The notes under the pieces were generated by a model, which was not told the DNA's origin, did no database searches, and saw nothing but the letters and a program-made list of their open reading frames with translations. From UMGS1002 sp050946195 (GTDB lineage: Bacteria > Bacillota > Clostridia > Oscillospirales > CAG-272): a stretch of 50,010 nt of DNA. The DNA is taken from contig JBMNUI010000007.1 in the NCBI GenBank assembly GCA_050946195.1, forward strand, positions 1 to 50,010. The letters run 5' to 3'. Below, one piece after another: positions 41,495 to 50,010 of the stretch. Position numbers and translations under genes: made by a program. Position 1 is the stretch's first letter, and every line of letters starts with the position of its first letter.

Positions 41495-44137
41495 CTAATG
41501 CAGCATAGCCGAGAGCGCGGCGGGGGCGGTGGCTAAGGCTTCGTCGAGCTTTGAGGTATCCCGGCCGCCCGCCATGGCGTTGTCGGGCCGCCCGCCGCCC
41601 TTGCCGCCTGTGATGGCGCTGATGCTGCCGATGAGTTTCCCGGCATGCGCGCCGCGGGCGACGGCCTCGGCACCGGCAACGGCGATGAAATTAAGCTTTC
41701 CGCTGTTGTTTGTGGCGATAATTGCCACGGTATCGGGGTTTCTCGCCTTTATTTCATCGGCAAGGTTTCGGGCGACGTCGAGCTCCATGCCCTCAAACCG
41801 CGCGGTGACCAGCCTGACAGGACCGACGCTTATTGCAGATTTTAGAATTCCGTCAAGCTTGCTGGCGGCAAGCTGAGAGTTGAGCTTCTCAATTTCGCGC
41901 TGGGCGTCGCGGAGCTCGGCCTGAAGCATCGCTGCTTTTTTGGCGACGTCGGCGGGATTCTGCACCTTGAGCTCCCGGGCAGCATCATTTATTAGCTGCC
42001 GCTCACGGGCGATAAGATTCAGCACTCCCTTGCCGGTGGTCGCCTCGATTCGGCGGACACCAGCGGCGACTGAGGATTCGGAGAGTATTTTGAACAGCCC
42101 GATTTTGGCGGTATTGTCGACATGCGTGCCGCCGCAGAGCTCGATTGAACAGTCGCCCATGCGCACAACGCGCACGGTACTGTCGTATTTCTCGCCGAAG
42201 AAGGCCAGCGCACCGAGCTTTTTGGCTTCGTCGAGCGGCATTTCGGTCATGCTGCCGGGCGAACCTTTGAGTATTTCATCGTTCACCAGCTCTTCGACTT
42301 TGGCGATTTCCTCGGGTGTGAGGGCGGCGAAGTGGGTGAAGTCAAAGCGCAACCGGGTATCGTCGACATAAGAGCCGGCCTGTTCGACGTGAGCGCCCAA
42401 AACCCTGCGCAGAGCCGACTGGAGCAGGTGGCAGGCAGAGTGGTTGCGCATTATGTTCCGACGGCGTGCATCGTCAATGTGAGCTGTGACTTTGTCGCCC
42501 ACCCTGATTCTGCCGCTTATAATTGTGGCGATGTGAAGATACACGCCGTCGGCCTTTTTGGTGTCGGTTACCTGGACTTCGATATTCGGGCCATAAATTC
42601 TGCCGGTGTCGCCGACCTGGCCGCCGCCCTCGCCGTAGAAGGGGGTTTTGTCGAGCATGAGGGTAAAGTCGCCTTCGCTGACCTCGTCGACAAATCGGGT
42701 GCCATCCCCGTCTTCGATGATGATTGCCAGCACCTTTGATTCTGTGACAGGTGTAGTGTAGCCGCAGAATTCGGTTTCCGGGAGGTTTTTGAGCAGCTTT
42801 ATTGAGTCGTCGCTCCAGCCGCCGATGCTGCCGCGTGCGGCTCTTGCGCGCTCGCGCTGCTTTTGCATGAGGCTGCGGAAGGTTTCCTCGTCAACTCCGA
42901 GCTGTGCCTCGGCGGCAATCTCGCGAGTCAGGTCAAGCGGAAATCCGAAGGTGTCGTAGAGCCTGAACACTTCCTCGCCCGAGAGTTCGGTCCTGCCTGA
43001 AGCCTTCGCCTCGGACACAAGATCCGAGAGTTTTGCCAGCCCGGCGTCGATGGTGGTGTTAAAGCGTTCCTCCTCGATTGAGATGACCTTCTTTATATAT
43101 TCCGCCCTCTCGCCGAGCTCGGGATAGGGTGCGATATTTTCGGCAATCGCGACATCGCAAAGTTCGGCCAAAAAGGGCCGCTCTATGCCGAGCAGCTTGC
43201 CGTGCCGGCAGGCGCGGCGGATTATGCGGCGCAGCACGTACCCCCGGCCTTCGTTCGAGGGGATGACACCGTCGCATATCATGAACATTGCGCCCCTTAT
43301 GTGGTCGGTGATAACGCGGATTGAGATGTCGCTGTTCTTATCAGCGCCGTATGTCTTGCCCGAGATTTCGCAGACCTTGTCGAGAATCATTCTGATGCTG
43401 TCGACCTCGAACATATTGTCGACGCCCTGAATCACGCAGGCCAGCCGCTCAAGCCCCATACCGGTGTCAATGTTTTTTTGCTTAAGCTCGGAATAGTTGC
43501 CCTGCCCGTCGTTGTAGAACTGCGAGAAGACGTTGTTCCAGACTTCCATATAGCGGTCGCAGTCGCAGCCGGGCTTGCAGTCGGGGCTGCCGCAGCCGTA
43601 TTTTTCGCCGCGGTCAAAGTAAATCTCGGAGCAGGGGCCGCAGGGACCCTGGCCGTGCTCCCAGAAGTTGTTGTCCTTGCCGAGCCGGACAATGCGCTCG
43701 GTGGGGATCCCGATGATATCCCGCCAGATTTTATATGCCTCCTCGTCACCCTCGTAAATTGAAGGCCAGAGAAGGTCGGCAGAGATCTCAAGGTCTTGGG
43801 TGAGGAACTCCCACGCCCACATAATGGCCTCTTTTTTGAAGTAGTCGCCGAAGCTGAAGTTGCCGAGCATCTCAAAGAAGGTGCCGTGCCGCGCGGTGTG
43901 TCCCACCCGCTCAAGGTCGGGGGTGCGTATGCACTTCTGGCAGGTGACAACCCGGCGGCGCGGGGGGACCTCCTCGCCGGTAAAATATTTCTTCATGGGC
44001 GCCATGCCCGAATTTATCAGGAGCAGCGATTTGTCGTTATGCGGTATGAGCGAAAATGAGGGGAGGCGGAGATGGTCCTTCGACTCAAAGAAGGAAAGGA
44101 ACCTCTCGCGAAGCTCGTTTTGAGACATCCAGTGCAT
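41495..44137 (-). CDS. alaS: Alanine--tRNA ligase
   Basis: This 880-residue class II synthetase charges tRNA(Ala). It has the N-terminal catalytic core (LPSFSLIPHNDKSLLLINSG, RVGHTARHGTFFEMLGNFSF), the editing domain with NHSACHLLQSALR and CGGTHVDNT, a coiled-coil stretch and the C-terminal C-Ala domain ending GGGRPDNAMAGGRD. Length matches the family (about 870-880). It has its own promoter about 65 bp upstream and a leader too short for a T-box. ATG 44137 is used; ATG 44128 is an alternative. Confidence 0.97.
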   Translation of the reverse strand: MHWMSQNELRERFLSFFESKDHLRLPSFSLIPHNDKSLLLINSGMAPMKKYFTGEEVPPRRRVVTCQKCIRTPDLERVGHTARHGTFFEMLGNFSFGDYFKKEAIMWAWEFLTQDLEISADLLWPSIYEGDEEAYKIWRDIIGIPTERIVRLGKDNNFWEHGQGPCGPCSEIYFDRGEKYGCGSPDCKPGCDCDRYMEVWNNVFSQFYNDGQGNYSELKQKNIDTGMGLERLACVIQGVDNMFEVDSIRMILDKVCEISGKTYGADKNSDISIRVITDHIRGAMFMICDGVIPSNEGRGYVLRRIIRRACRHGKLLGIERPFLAELCDVAIAENIAPYPELGERAEYIKKVISIEEERFNTTIDAGLAKLSDLVSEAKASGRTELSGEEVFRLYDTFGFPLDLTREIAAEAQLGVDEETFRSLMQKQRERARAARGSIGGWSDDSIKLLKNLPETEFCGYTTPVTESKVLAIIIEDGDGTRFVDEVSEGDFTLMLDKTPFYGEGGGQVGDTGRIYGPNIEVQVTDTKKADGVYLHIATIISGRIRVGDKVTAHIDDARRRNIMRNHSACHLLQSALRRVLGAHVEQAGSYVDDTRLRFDFTHFAALTPEEIAKVEELVNDEILKGSPGSMTEMPLDEAKKLGALAFFGEKYDSTVRVVRMGDCSIELCGGTHVDNTAKIGLFKILSESSVAAGVRRIEATTGKGVLNLIARERQLINDAARELKVQNPADVAKKAAMLQAELRDAQREIEKLNSQLAASKLDGILKSAISVGPVRLVTARFEGMELDVARNLADEIKARNPDTVAIIATNNSGKLNFIAVAGAEAVARGAHAGKLIGSISAITGGKGGGRPDNAMAGGRDTSKLDEALATAPAALSAMLH

Positions 44138-44201
44138 TTTGGATTTTTATCCTTTCGGGAAAGTTTTCTCTGGCCTGCAGCCAAAGTACGGCAGTGACAG
44201 A

Positions 44202-44230
44202 ATTATACCATCGGTGTATACAGGTGTCAA
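44202..44230 (-). promoter_or_regulatory. alaS: Sigma-A promoter of alaS
   Basis: On the minus strand TTGACA (44230-44225) and TATAAT (44207-44202) are 17 bp apart, a full consensus. It lies in the short gap between lysA and alaS. Confidence 0.9.
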
Positions 44231-44245
44231 GCCAACAGCCTGAGG

Positions 44246-45529
44246 TTACTCGACCCTGCAGGCAAGTTTTTGCTTTTTCGGAAACAGGTCGGGGTGAATG
44301 TCAAGGGTTGCAAAGTAATCTTCGGGGGTCTCGGCTCGCCTGATTAACTGATATGTGCCGTCTGCCCTTTTCAGGATTTCGGCGCAGCGGAGCTTGCCGT
44401 TGTAATTGTAGCCCATAGAGTAGCCGTGCGCGCCGGCGTCGTGTATTACCAGTATGTCGCCGATGTCGATTTTGGGCAGCGGACGGTTTATTGCAAATTT
44501 GTCGTTGTTCTCACAGAGCGAGCCCACGACGTCGTATACCATGTCGCACTCGCGGTCTTCTTTCCCCAGAACCGTGATATGGTGGTAGGCGCGGTACATA
44601 GCCGGCCGCATCAGGTTTACCGCGCAGGCGTCGACCCCGATGTAATTTTTGTATATTTCCTTTTTGTGAATGGCGGTGGTGACAAGCTGGCCGAAGGGGC
44701 CGGTGATATACCGACCAAGCTCGGTACAGAGGGTGATATGGCCCAACCCGGCCGGAACCAGAATCTCATTGTATGCCCGGCGGACCTGCTCGCCGATATA
44801 GCGAATGTCGACCGGCTTCTGCTCGGGCCGGTAGGGAATGCCGATACCGCCCGAGAGGTTGACCACCGAGAGGGTGATGCCGTGCTCGCGCTTGAGCTTT
44901 ACCGCGACCTCAAAGAGGGTGCGAGAGAGCGTGGGGTAATAGTCGTCCTCAATGCAGTTGCTGGCAAGGAAGGCGTGTATGCCGAGCCTCTTCACGCCGC
45001 GCGCCAGGAGCTCTTTATAGCCCTCTACAAGTTGCGGATAGGTAAAGCCGTATTTCGCCTCGCCGGGGTTGTCCATGATTTTGTTGTTTATCTTAAATTC
45101 ATCTCCCGGATTGTAGCGGCAGCAGACCTCCTCGGGAAGCTCGGCGAGCGAATCCAGAAAATCAATATGCGTTATGTCGTCAAGGTTTATCCGGGCGCCA
45201 AGTTTTCTGGCGTAAATAAAGTCGGCGGCCGGCGTTTCGTTTGAGGAGAAGAAAATATCGTCGCCCCGCAGCCCCAGCGCCTCGGCAAGCATCAGCTCGG
45301 TATAAGACGAGCAGTCGACGCCGCAGCCCTCCTCCATGAGTATTTTTATGATAATCGGATTGGGGTTGGCTTTTACCGCAAAGTACTCGCGGAAACCCGG
45401 GTTCCATGAAAAGGCCGCAAGAAACTCCCGAAGGTTCTCCCTTATACCTTTTTCATCATAAATATAGAAGGGGGTCGGATATTGTTTCTTCAGATCAAGT
45501 GCTTCTGCCAGTGTGAGAATCGGTTTCAT
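44246..45529 (-). CDS. lysA: Diaminopimelate decarboxylase
   Basis: This 427-residue PLP enzyme of the alanine-racemase fold decarboxylates meso-diaminopimelate to lysine. The PLP lysine lies in YFAVKANPNP; LSGGIGIPY is the phosphate-binding glycine loop; and GSLCENNDKF carries the cysteine completing the partner subunit's active site. AAAGGGATG precedes the ATG. With dapL at 8.7 kb this gives the direct aminotransferase route to lysine. Related PLP decarboxylases for other substrates exist, so the call is strong but not absolute. Confidence 0.88.
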   Translation of the reverse strand: MKPILTLAEALDLKKQYPTPFYIYDEKGIRENLREFLAAFSWNPGFREYFAVKANPNPIIIKILMEEGCGVDCSSYTELMLAEALGLRGDDIFFSSNETPAADFIYARKLGARINLDDITHIDFLDSLAELPEEVCCRYNPGDEFKINNKIMDNPGEAKYGFTYPQLVEGYKELLARGVKRLGIHAFLASNCIEDDYYPTLSRTLFEVAVKLKREHGITLSVVNLSGGIGIPYRPEQKPVDIRYIGEQVRRAYNEILVPAGLGHITLCTELGRYITGPFGQLVTTAIHKKEIYKNYIGVDACAVNLMRPAMYRAYHHITVLGKEDRECDMVYDVVGSLCENNDKFAINRPLPKIDIGDILVIHDAGAHGYSMGYNYNGKLRCAEILKRADGTYQLIRRAETPEDYFATLDIHPDLFPKKQKLACRVE

Positions 45530-45565
45530 TTAACATCCCTTTAATGCCCTGCGTAATAATATAAT

Positions 45566-45594
45566 ATTTTATCATATTATAACAATTATATCAA
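45566..45594 (-). promoter_or_regulatory. lysA: Sigma-A promoter of lysA
   Basis: On the minus strand TTGATA (45594-45589) and TAAAAT (45571-45566) have a 17-bp spacer. Confidence 0.75.
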
Positions 45595-45609
45595 CAGCAA
45601 AATTCGCAA

Positions 45610-45638
45610 TTGACTTTTGTATTAGCATATGCTAAAAT
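45610..45638 (+). promoter_or_regulatory. Sigma-A promoter of the metallo-beta-lactamase lipoprotein gene
   Basis: TTGACT at 45610-45615 and TAAAAT at 45633-45638 have a 17-bp spacer. It is divergent from, and only about 16 bp away from, the lysA promoter. Confidence 0.75.
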
Positions 45639-45709
45639 TAAAAAAAGAAATCAATACCATAACAGGCTTAATATTACCGGCACAGCCCGTAAAAAAGAAA
45701 GGGTTTTAT

Positions 45710-47902
45710 ATGAAAAAAATCACTGCATTTTTCCTTTGTCTGATTGTTTTGGCGTCTCTTTTTTCCTCCTGCGACAGGAAAGAACCCGGGAACGATGCCG
45801 GTAACGACACGGGTACCGGCGAGGGCGAAATAATAGAAATCGACATATCAAAGTATACTCTCATCCGCCCCGAATTTACCTCAGAGACCCTGCTCTCGGC
45901 GGTTGTCCAGATGAAAAAGGATATCGACAGCAAATTCGGTATCTCCATCGATATTAGGGACGACTGGGTGAAGAGGGGGACCCAGCCGGACGACGCGGCA
46001 TATGAAATCCTGGTCGGCCTGACCAACCGGCGTCAATCAAGCGAGGTGCTCTCAAGCATTGAGGGCTCGGCCTTCAAAATTGCCGTGGCAGGAAACAAAA
46101 TTGTGATTGTCGGCACCAACGACAGGGCGACGGTTGACGGTGTCAAGTATTTCATGGAAAATTACGTCACCCCGTCCGAGAGCGTCGTGATTTCTCTGCC
46201 CGAGAGTTATACCAGCGGACAATACGACATGATAAGTCTTGTCTCCGGCAGGGAGTGCAAATACACGGTGATTTACAGAGAAGGGCTCGACAACACCTCG
46301 GGTACAAGCAACAATGACCGCTACGACTTCGAAGTGCAGCTTGCTTTAGATATCCGCGAACGGATCAAGAAGCTGACCGGTGTTGACGCGCGTATCAACA
46401 CCGACTGGTTAAAAGCCGGGGAAAGCGCCGCCGACAAATACGAAATCCTGATAGGCGACACCAACCGGCCCGAGACGGCTCAGGCAAAGGCCGGGATAAG
46501 TGCGGCAGACTGGTGCATAAGGATTATCGGCAATAAAATAGTGATCTGCGGCTGGACCGAAACCACCACAGGGCTTGCGGTCAATGCCTTCCTTACGCTG
46601 CTCGATGAGTCGGCGACCAAAGACAGCGAAGGGAATAAGGGCATTAGCTTTATCAATTTCGGAGAGATGACCGGGACATATTCCGAATGGATAACCGACA
46701 TCCCCGAATATGAAGGCGGGCAGCTTCTGGGCTGTGTTGACGCCAACTACGGTGAGCTGGAATATTACATTACGGAAACAACAGCCGCCGAATTCAGCGC
46801 CTACCGTGCCAAGCTCGAGGCCGCGGGGTATGAGCTTTACTTTGAAAACGAGGCCGCGGGTAACCTGTTTGCCACCTATACCGGCAGCGGGACAATGATA
46901 CATACCTATTATGTAGCCTACAGAAACGCGGTGAGGATTATCACCGGACGGCTTGGTGGTGAGGTAAACCTGCCGAATGTTAAAGACGAGAGCTATACTA
47001 AAATCACCGAGTCGTCGATAACACAGATGACTCTTGATTATGCCTCCGGCAACTTCGGTATGTGCTATGTCATCACGCTTGAGGACGGCAGCTTTATAGT
47101 GTTTGACGGCGGAGGGAGTACCGGGAACATAGACCACATAAGGCTGTATAACCTTCTGAACAAGCTCAACAAACGGCCCGACGGGAAAATCGTCATTGCG
47201 GCATGGATACTTACCCACGAGCATTGGGACCATTTCATGGTCTTCTATAATTTCTGCAACACCTATGGCCGGCAGGTTACAATCGAGCAGTATATCGCCA
47301 ACACTCCCTCAAAGGTAGTCAGCCATAATTCCTATAACCCGGGCACATACATAGAGGACGGGTACTTGAGAACCGCGTCGAGTACGGTCGGGGGGATAAA
47401 GCTCGTAAAGCCGCATACCGGGCAGGTGATTAAAATACGCAACGCCGAGGTCGAGGTGCTTTTCACACAAGAAGACCTTTACCCTACGAAGCTCTACTTC
47501 TTCAATGACTCAACTATGATTACCCGCATGAAAATCGCCGGGCAGACAATAATGTGGCTGGGCGATACCTGCGACGTCGCGTCTCCTATAGTCTGCGATA
47601 TGTATGGCTCATACCTTAAGAGCGATATGGTCCAGGTGGCGCACCACGGGTACAACGGCGCGACACGCGAATTCTATACGCTGATCGCCCCGAAGTTCGC
47701 CTTCTGGCCGACCTCTGAAGCCGAGTTCGCGAATCAGACCAGAGGGACCAACAAGAGCGGCTATTATGGCGTCGACTACTTTGTGGCGCATGAGCTGGGC
47801 GTGCTTGAGATCTATTGCGCCAGCCCCGACAATATATCAATAACCCTGCCCTATGAGCCGGGGAGCCGTAAGGCCGTAAAAATCGATGTGCCGGCAAGCT
47901 GA
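45710..47902 (+). CDS. Lipoprotein with two tandem alpha/beta modules and a metallo-beta-lactamase domain
   Basis: This 730-residue surface lipoprotein has a signal peptide with lipobox LFSSC (lipidated Cys near 21). Two related modules (about 60-157 and 210-297) share YEILVGLTNR/YEILIGDTNR and GNKIVIVG/GNKIVICG and resemble the N-terminal domains of hexosaminidase- or glucuronidase-like enzymes. A linker region (about 300-440) precedes a ComEC-type metallo-beta-lactamase domain (about 443-697) with the metal motif THEHWDH at 502-508 and VQAHHG-like VAHHGYNG further on. It is probably a hydrolase acting on an extracellular substrate. ATG 45710 is chosen for its lipoprotein signal; the upstream start at 45629 overlaps the promoter. 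Confidence 0.78.
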   Translation: MKKITAFFLCLIVLASLFSSCDRKEPGNDAGNDTGTGEGEIIEIDISKYTLIRPEFTSETLLSAVVQMKKDIDSKFGISIDIRDDWVKRGTQPDDAAYEILVGLTNRRQSSEVLSSIEGSAFKIAVAGNKIVIVGTNDRATVDGVKYFMENYVTPSESVVISLPESYTSGQYDMISLVSGRECKYTVIYREGLDNTSGTSNNDRYDFEVQLALDIRERIKKLTGVDARINTDWLKAGESAADKYEILIGDTNRPETAQAKAGISAADWCIRIIGNKIVICGWTETTTGLAVNAFLTLLDESATKDSEGNKGISFINFGEMTGTYSEWITDIPEYEGGQLLGCVDANYGELEYYITETTAAEFSAYRAKLEAAGYELYFENEAAGNLFATYTGSGTMIHTYYVAYRNAVRIITGRLGGEVNLPNVKDESYTKITESSITQMTLDYASGNFGMCYVITLEDGSFIVFDGGGSTGNIDHIRLYNLLNKLNKRPDGKIVIAAWILTHEHWDHFMVFYNFCNTYGRQVTIEQYIANTPSKVVSHNSYNPGTYIEDGYLRTASSTVGGIKLVKPHTGQVIKIRNAEVEVLFTQEDLYPTKLYFFNDSTMITRMKIAGQTIMWLGDTCDVASPIVCDMYGSYLKSDMVQVAHHGYNGATREFYTLIAPKFAFWPTSEAEFANQTRGTNKSGYYGVDYFVAHELGVLEIYCASPDNISITLPYEPGSRKAVKIDVPAS

Positions 47903-47903
47903 G

Positions 47904-48009
47904 CGCGGGGGCTTTGCCCTGCACCCCTCTTTTGATATGGGGGCGCTGCCCCCATGCCCCCGCTCAAGACTTTTCTTGAAAAAAGGGTCTTGTGAATCCC
48001 CAAAAACTT
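47904..48009 (-). repeat. Dispersed repeat, copy D (reverse, longer)
   Basis: The reverse complement begins GTTTTTGGGGATTC, then has a CAAGACCC...TCTTG stem around a T/A centre, then GGGGGC/GCCCCC hairpins. It has an additional G-rich arm compared with copies A-C and fills the gap between convergent genes. Confidence 0.75.
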
Positions 48010-48015
48010 CATCCC

Positions 48016-48055
48016 TAAAAAAGCAGCGCGGGTTTGTAGCCCGCGCTTTGCTGAT
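48016..48055 (-). terminator. coaW: Intrinsic terminator of coaW
   Basis: On the minus strand GCGCGGG pairs with CCCGCGC around a 7-nt loop and is followed by TGCTTTTTTAG. It lies about 12 nt after the coaW stop. Confidence 0.88.
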
Positions 48056-48065
48056 ATTAGCTTTT

Positions 48066-48923
48066 TTACTCCTCCAACCCGAGGAGGGCGGCGCCGATGA
48101 CCGTGCCGAACTGGGCGTTGTCGGGGACCAGGAAGGTTACGTTAAAGGCAGGCCCGAGGCGGACAATCGTGTCGCGGATCGGAACAAAAGAGGTGAGGTT
48201 GCCGGTGAGCACGATTTTATCTAATTTATGCATACGGGCGGCGAATATCGCCATCATGGCGATTGTTTCTGCCACCATGTTGGCGATGCCGAGCGCGATG
48301 TCGTGCCGGTTGGCAAGGTCGCTGAGCTTGCCGAAGTTTGAGGCAGTCAGGTCATGGTTTATGTTCGGAAAGAGCGAGGTATCCGAGATATCCTTGACCC
48401 TCAAATCGACTTTGTCGAGGTCGCCTCCCCGGCAGAGCTGCTCGATATGTTCTATTGTGTCGACTCCAAGCATCTTGCGCGACAGGCCAATGAGGGTGCC
48501 GCCGCCGATGCCGGTGCCCCCGAGATAATTGATTTCGGCAGCCCTTTTTCTTCCGGTGCGCTTGGCGTGGATTACCGGCGTGCCGGTGCCCATGCTGACC
48601 ACAATCGCCTCGTCCAGTCCCGAGAGGTAAAGCCCGCCGACCCCGATACTGGTAAATTCGGGCACCGCGCGGCATTTGAGCGAGTATATGGGTTTTGTCA
48701 CAAAGGTTGAGCCGACGCCGGTCATCATAACGCGGTCGATATCGCGCAGCTCAAGGTTGTTTATGTCAAGAAAGCGCCCGAAAGCGCCGTAAATCGAGGT
48801 TATCGGATCTGTCGCCCGGACAATCTGCGGCTCGATAAGCTCTATATTTTCATCTTCGTAAATGCTAAAGCCTACAATTTTTGTCGTACTGCCGCCGACG
48901 TCAATTCCGATAATCGTACGCAT
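48066..48923 (-). CDS. coaW: Type II pantothenate kinase
   Basis: This 285-residue ASKHA-fold kinase phosphorylates pantothenate, the first step of coenzyme A synthesis. It has the phosphate motif GIDVGGSTTKIVG, MGTGTPVIHA and GGTGIGGGTLIGLS, as in the CoaW group. It is a little longer than the staphylococcal protein (about 267). AGGAAAGGTG precedes the ATG. Related BadF-type ATPases share the fold, but the GGTGIGGG motif favours CoaW. Confidence 0.85.
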   Translation of the reverse strand: MRTIIGIDVGGSTTKIVGFSIYEDENIELIEPQIVRATDPITSIYGAFGRFLDINNLELRDIDRVMMTGVGSTFVTKPIYSLKCRAVPEFTSIGVGGLYLSGLDEAIVVSMGTGTPVIHAKRTGRKRAAEINYLGGTGIGGGTLIGLSRKMLGVDTIEHIEQLCRGGDLDKVDLRVKDISDTSLFPNINHDLTASNFGKLSDLANRHDIALGIANMVAETIAMMAIFAARMHKLDKIVLTGNLTSFVPIRDTIVRLGPAFNVTFLVPDNAQFGTVIGAALLGLEE

Positions 48924-48954
48924 ATTCAGTCACACCTTTCCTGATAATGAATAA

Positions 48955-48983
48955 AGTATAGCATACTCTTGCGAAAATTGCAA
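48955..48983 (-). promoter_or_regulatory. coaW: Sigma-A promoter of coaW
   Basis: On the minus strand TTGCAA (48983-48978) and TATACT (48960-48955) have a 17-bp spacer. It overlaps the divergent promoter of the HAD gene. Confidence 0.75.
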
Positions 48984-48997
48984 TAAAATGATATAAT
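48969..48997 (+). promoter_or_regulatory. Sigma-A promoter of the HAD phosphatase gene
   Basis: TTGCGA at 48969-48974 and TATAAT at 48992-48997 have a 17-bp spacer. Its spacer contains the coaW -35 box, so the two promoters cannot be occupied together. Confidence 0.8.
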
Positions 48998-49058
48998 AAC
49001 TTCGCCCGAAGGCCCCCGGCGGGGTCTTCCGGCAAAATAAAGTCTGACGAGGTTTGCA

Positions 49059-49883
49059 ATGAATTTTAAAAACCCCGACCCGCGAGTTTTGTCCGAGAAA
49101 AAACTCTACATCTTTGACATGGACGGTACTATATATCTCGGTTACAGGCCGTTTGATTTTGCAATCAGGTTTATCAGCAATCTCAGGAGGGCGGGGAAGC
49201 GGATTCTGTTTTTCACAAACAACGCCTCCCATACTCCCGAATACTATTTAAAAAAGCTCGAGAAGCTCGGCTTCTCGCCGGCTCGAGACGAGATTATGAC
49301 CTCGGGGGATGTTACGATTGAGTTTTTAAAGCGCCACCGGCCGGGCAAGAGCGTCTATCTTGTCGGCACGGATGAGCTGGTCGAGAGCTTTCGCAAAAGC
49401 GGGATAAATATTATTAGCGGCGATTCGCCAAGAGCCGATATAGTGGTGACCAGTTTTGACACGACGCTGACCTATCAGAAGCTAAGCGACGCCTGCCGGC
49501 TTATCAGGGGGGGCGCGGAGTACCTTTCCACGCATCCCGATTTCAACTGCCCGACAGAGGACGGTTTTATCCCTGACAGCGGGGCTATCGCTGCCTTTGT
49601 CACCGCCTCGACCGGAAAGGTGCCGACCTATTTCGGCAAACCCTACAAAGAGACCATCGACATGATAGGTGAAGCGACGGGCTTTAGCCTTGGGGAGATG
49701 TGTATATTCGGGGACCGGCTTTACACCGATATTGCAATGGGGAAAAAGCATGGCGTTACCGCAGTCCTTGTGCTCTCTGGGGAGACCCGGCCGGAGGACG
49801 TCGACAGGGCTGCGCCGGGGGAGCGGCCGGATTTTGTCTTCCCCTCGCTTGACGAAGTTGATAAAGTAATGTTCGGCAAATAA
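49059..49883 (+). CDS. HAD-IIA phosphatase, NagD-like
   Basis: This 274-residue cytosolic phosphatase has the HAD motif I FDMDGTIYLG (nucleophile Asp), motif II FFTNNAS, the conserved lysine in YFGKPYKE and motif IV IFGDRLYTDIAMG. The C2-type cap between motifs II and III places it in subfamily IIA with NagD, AraL and phosphoglycolate phosphatases. The physiological substrate is unknown. CGAGG lies upstream of the ATG. It is divergently transcribed from coaW. After it, 49884-50010 holds no gene that I can see. Confidence 0.88.
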   Translation: MNFKNPDPRVLSEKKLYIFDMDGTIYLGYRPFDFAIRFISNLRRAGKRILFFTNNASHTPEYYLKKLEKLGFSPARDEIMTSGDVTIEFLKRHRPGKSVYLVGTDELVESFRKSGINIISGDSPRADIVVTSFDTTLTYQKLSDACRLIRGGAEYLSTHPDFNCPTEDGFIPDSGAIAAFVTASTGKVPTYFGKPYKETIDMIGEATGFSLGEMCIFGDRLYTDIAMGKKHGVTAVLVLSGETRPEDVDRAAPGERPDFVFPSLDEVDKVMFGK

Positions 49884-50010
49884 GTGCCTTTTCCGCTTTT
49901 ATATTTGCACATACGATTCCAGTATACTTATTGCAAAAAGGTGACTGACGACACCACTAAAATTCGTGTACATAACAGTTCCGGCAAACATAATGTCTTA
50001 GGATATTTCC

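Noticed and set aside
40942..41536. Small open frames after the last permease gene
   Set aside because: They overlap the permease in another frame, terminators and repeat copy C, and show no family features.
44138..44200. T-box leader for alaS
   Set aside because: Only about 58 nt lie between the predicted start site and the ATG, too short for a T-box.

Overview
The window looks like a chromosomal segment of a Gram-positive anaerobe, most likely a Clostridia/Oscillospirales-type member of the Bacillota. The reasons are AGGAGG-type ribosome sites, many TTGACA-17 bp-TATAAT promoters, the DapL variant of lysine synthesis plus LysA, a ROK glucokinase, type II pantothenate kinase, SipW/ER-type signal peptidases, and sugar ABC importers without a dedicated ATPase. 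No rRNA, tRNA, CRISPR array, prophage or insertion sequence was recognised. Everything is inferred from sequence alone, with no database search.

Region 1 (1-8.6 kb) is an unusual co-directional cluster. It holds two ER-type signal peptidases flanking a membrane-anchored McrB-like AAA ATPase and a DUF2357-like protein that carries a 16-hexad charged helix. These are followed by a small coiled-coil protein, a membrane c-di-GMP phosphodiesterase with a degenerate GGDEF domain, and a secreted, membrane-anchored cohesin-like protein. A riboswitch-like attenuator lies between the first peptidase and the ATPase. Together they suggest an undescribed envelope or surface-protein system rather than restriction.

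Region 2 (8.7-26.4 kb) is mainly housekeeping: dapL, guaA (behind a ~155-nt structured leader), pyrG, alaA-purB, a decaying lipB-lipA pair, a YbdG-like mechanosensitive channel, a DUF2156-GNAT fusion, a surface protein with a C-terminal anchor, an Lgt-like/CPBP-protease/glucokinase operon, and nifS-nifU.

Region 3 (26.4-41.2 kb) is a large carbohydrate-transport-like locus. One promoter, with two LacI-type operator candidates upstream and a ~360-nt structured leader, precedes a giant solute-binding protein without a lipobox, two permeases, an NHL-TPR-Yip1 membrane protein, a 1442-residue DUF5696-like protein with a ~450-residue alanine-rich helical insertion, and two more permeases. There is no ATPase gene. 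This is the second candidate for an undescribed system.

Region 4 (41.2-50 kb) has alaS and lysA on the minus strand, a lipoprotein with a metallo-beta-lactamase fold behind two tandem alpha/beta modules, coaW (minus), and a NagD-type HAD phosphatase. A family of four dispersed ~75-105 bp repeats with two hairpins sits at gene ends at 8.6, 13.6, 41.4 and 47.9 kb.
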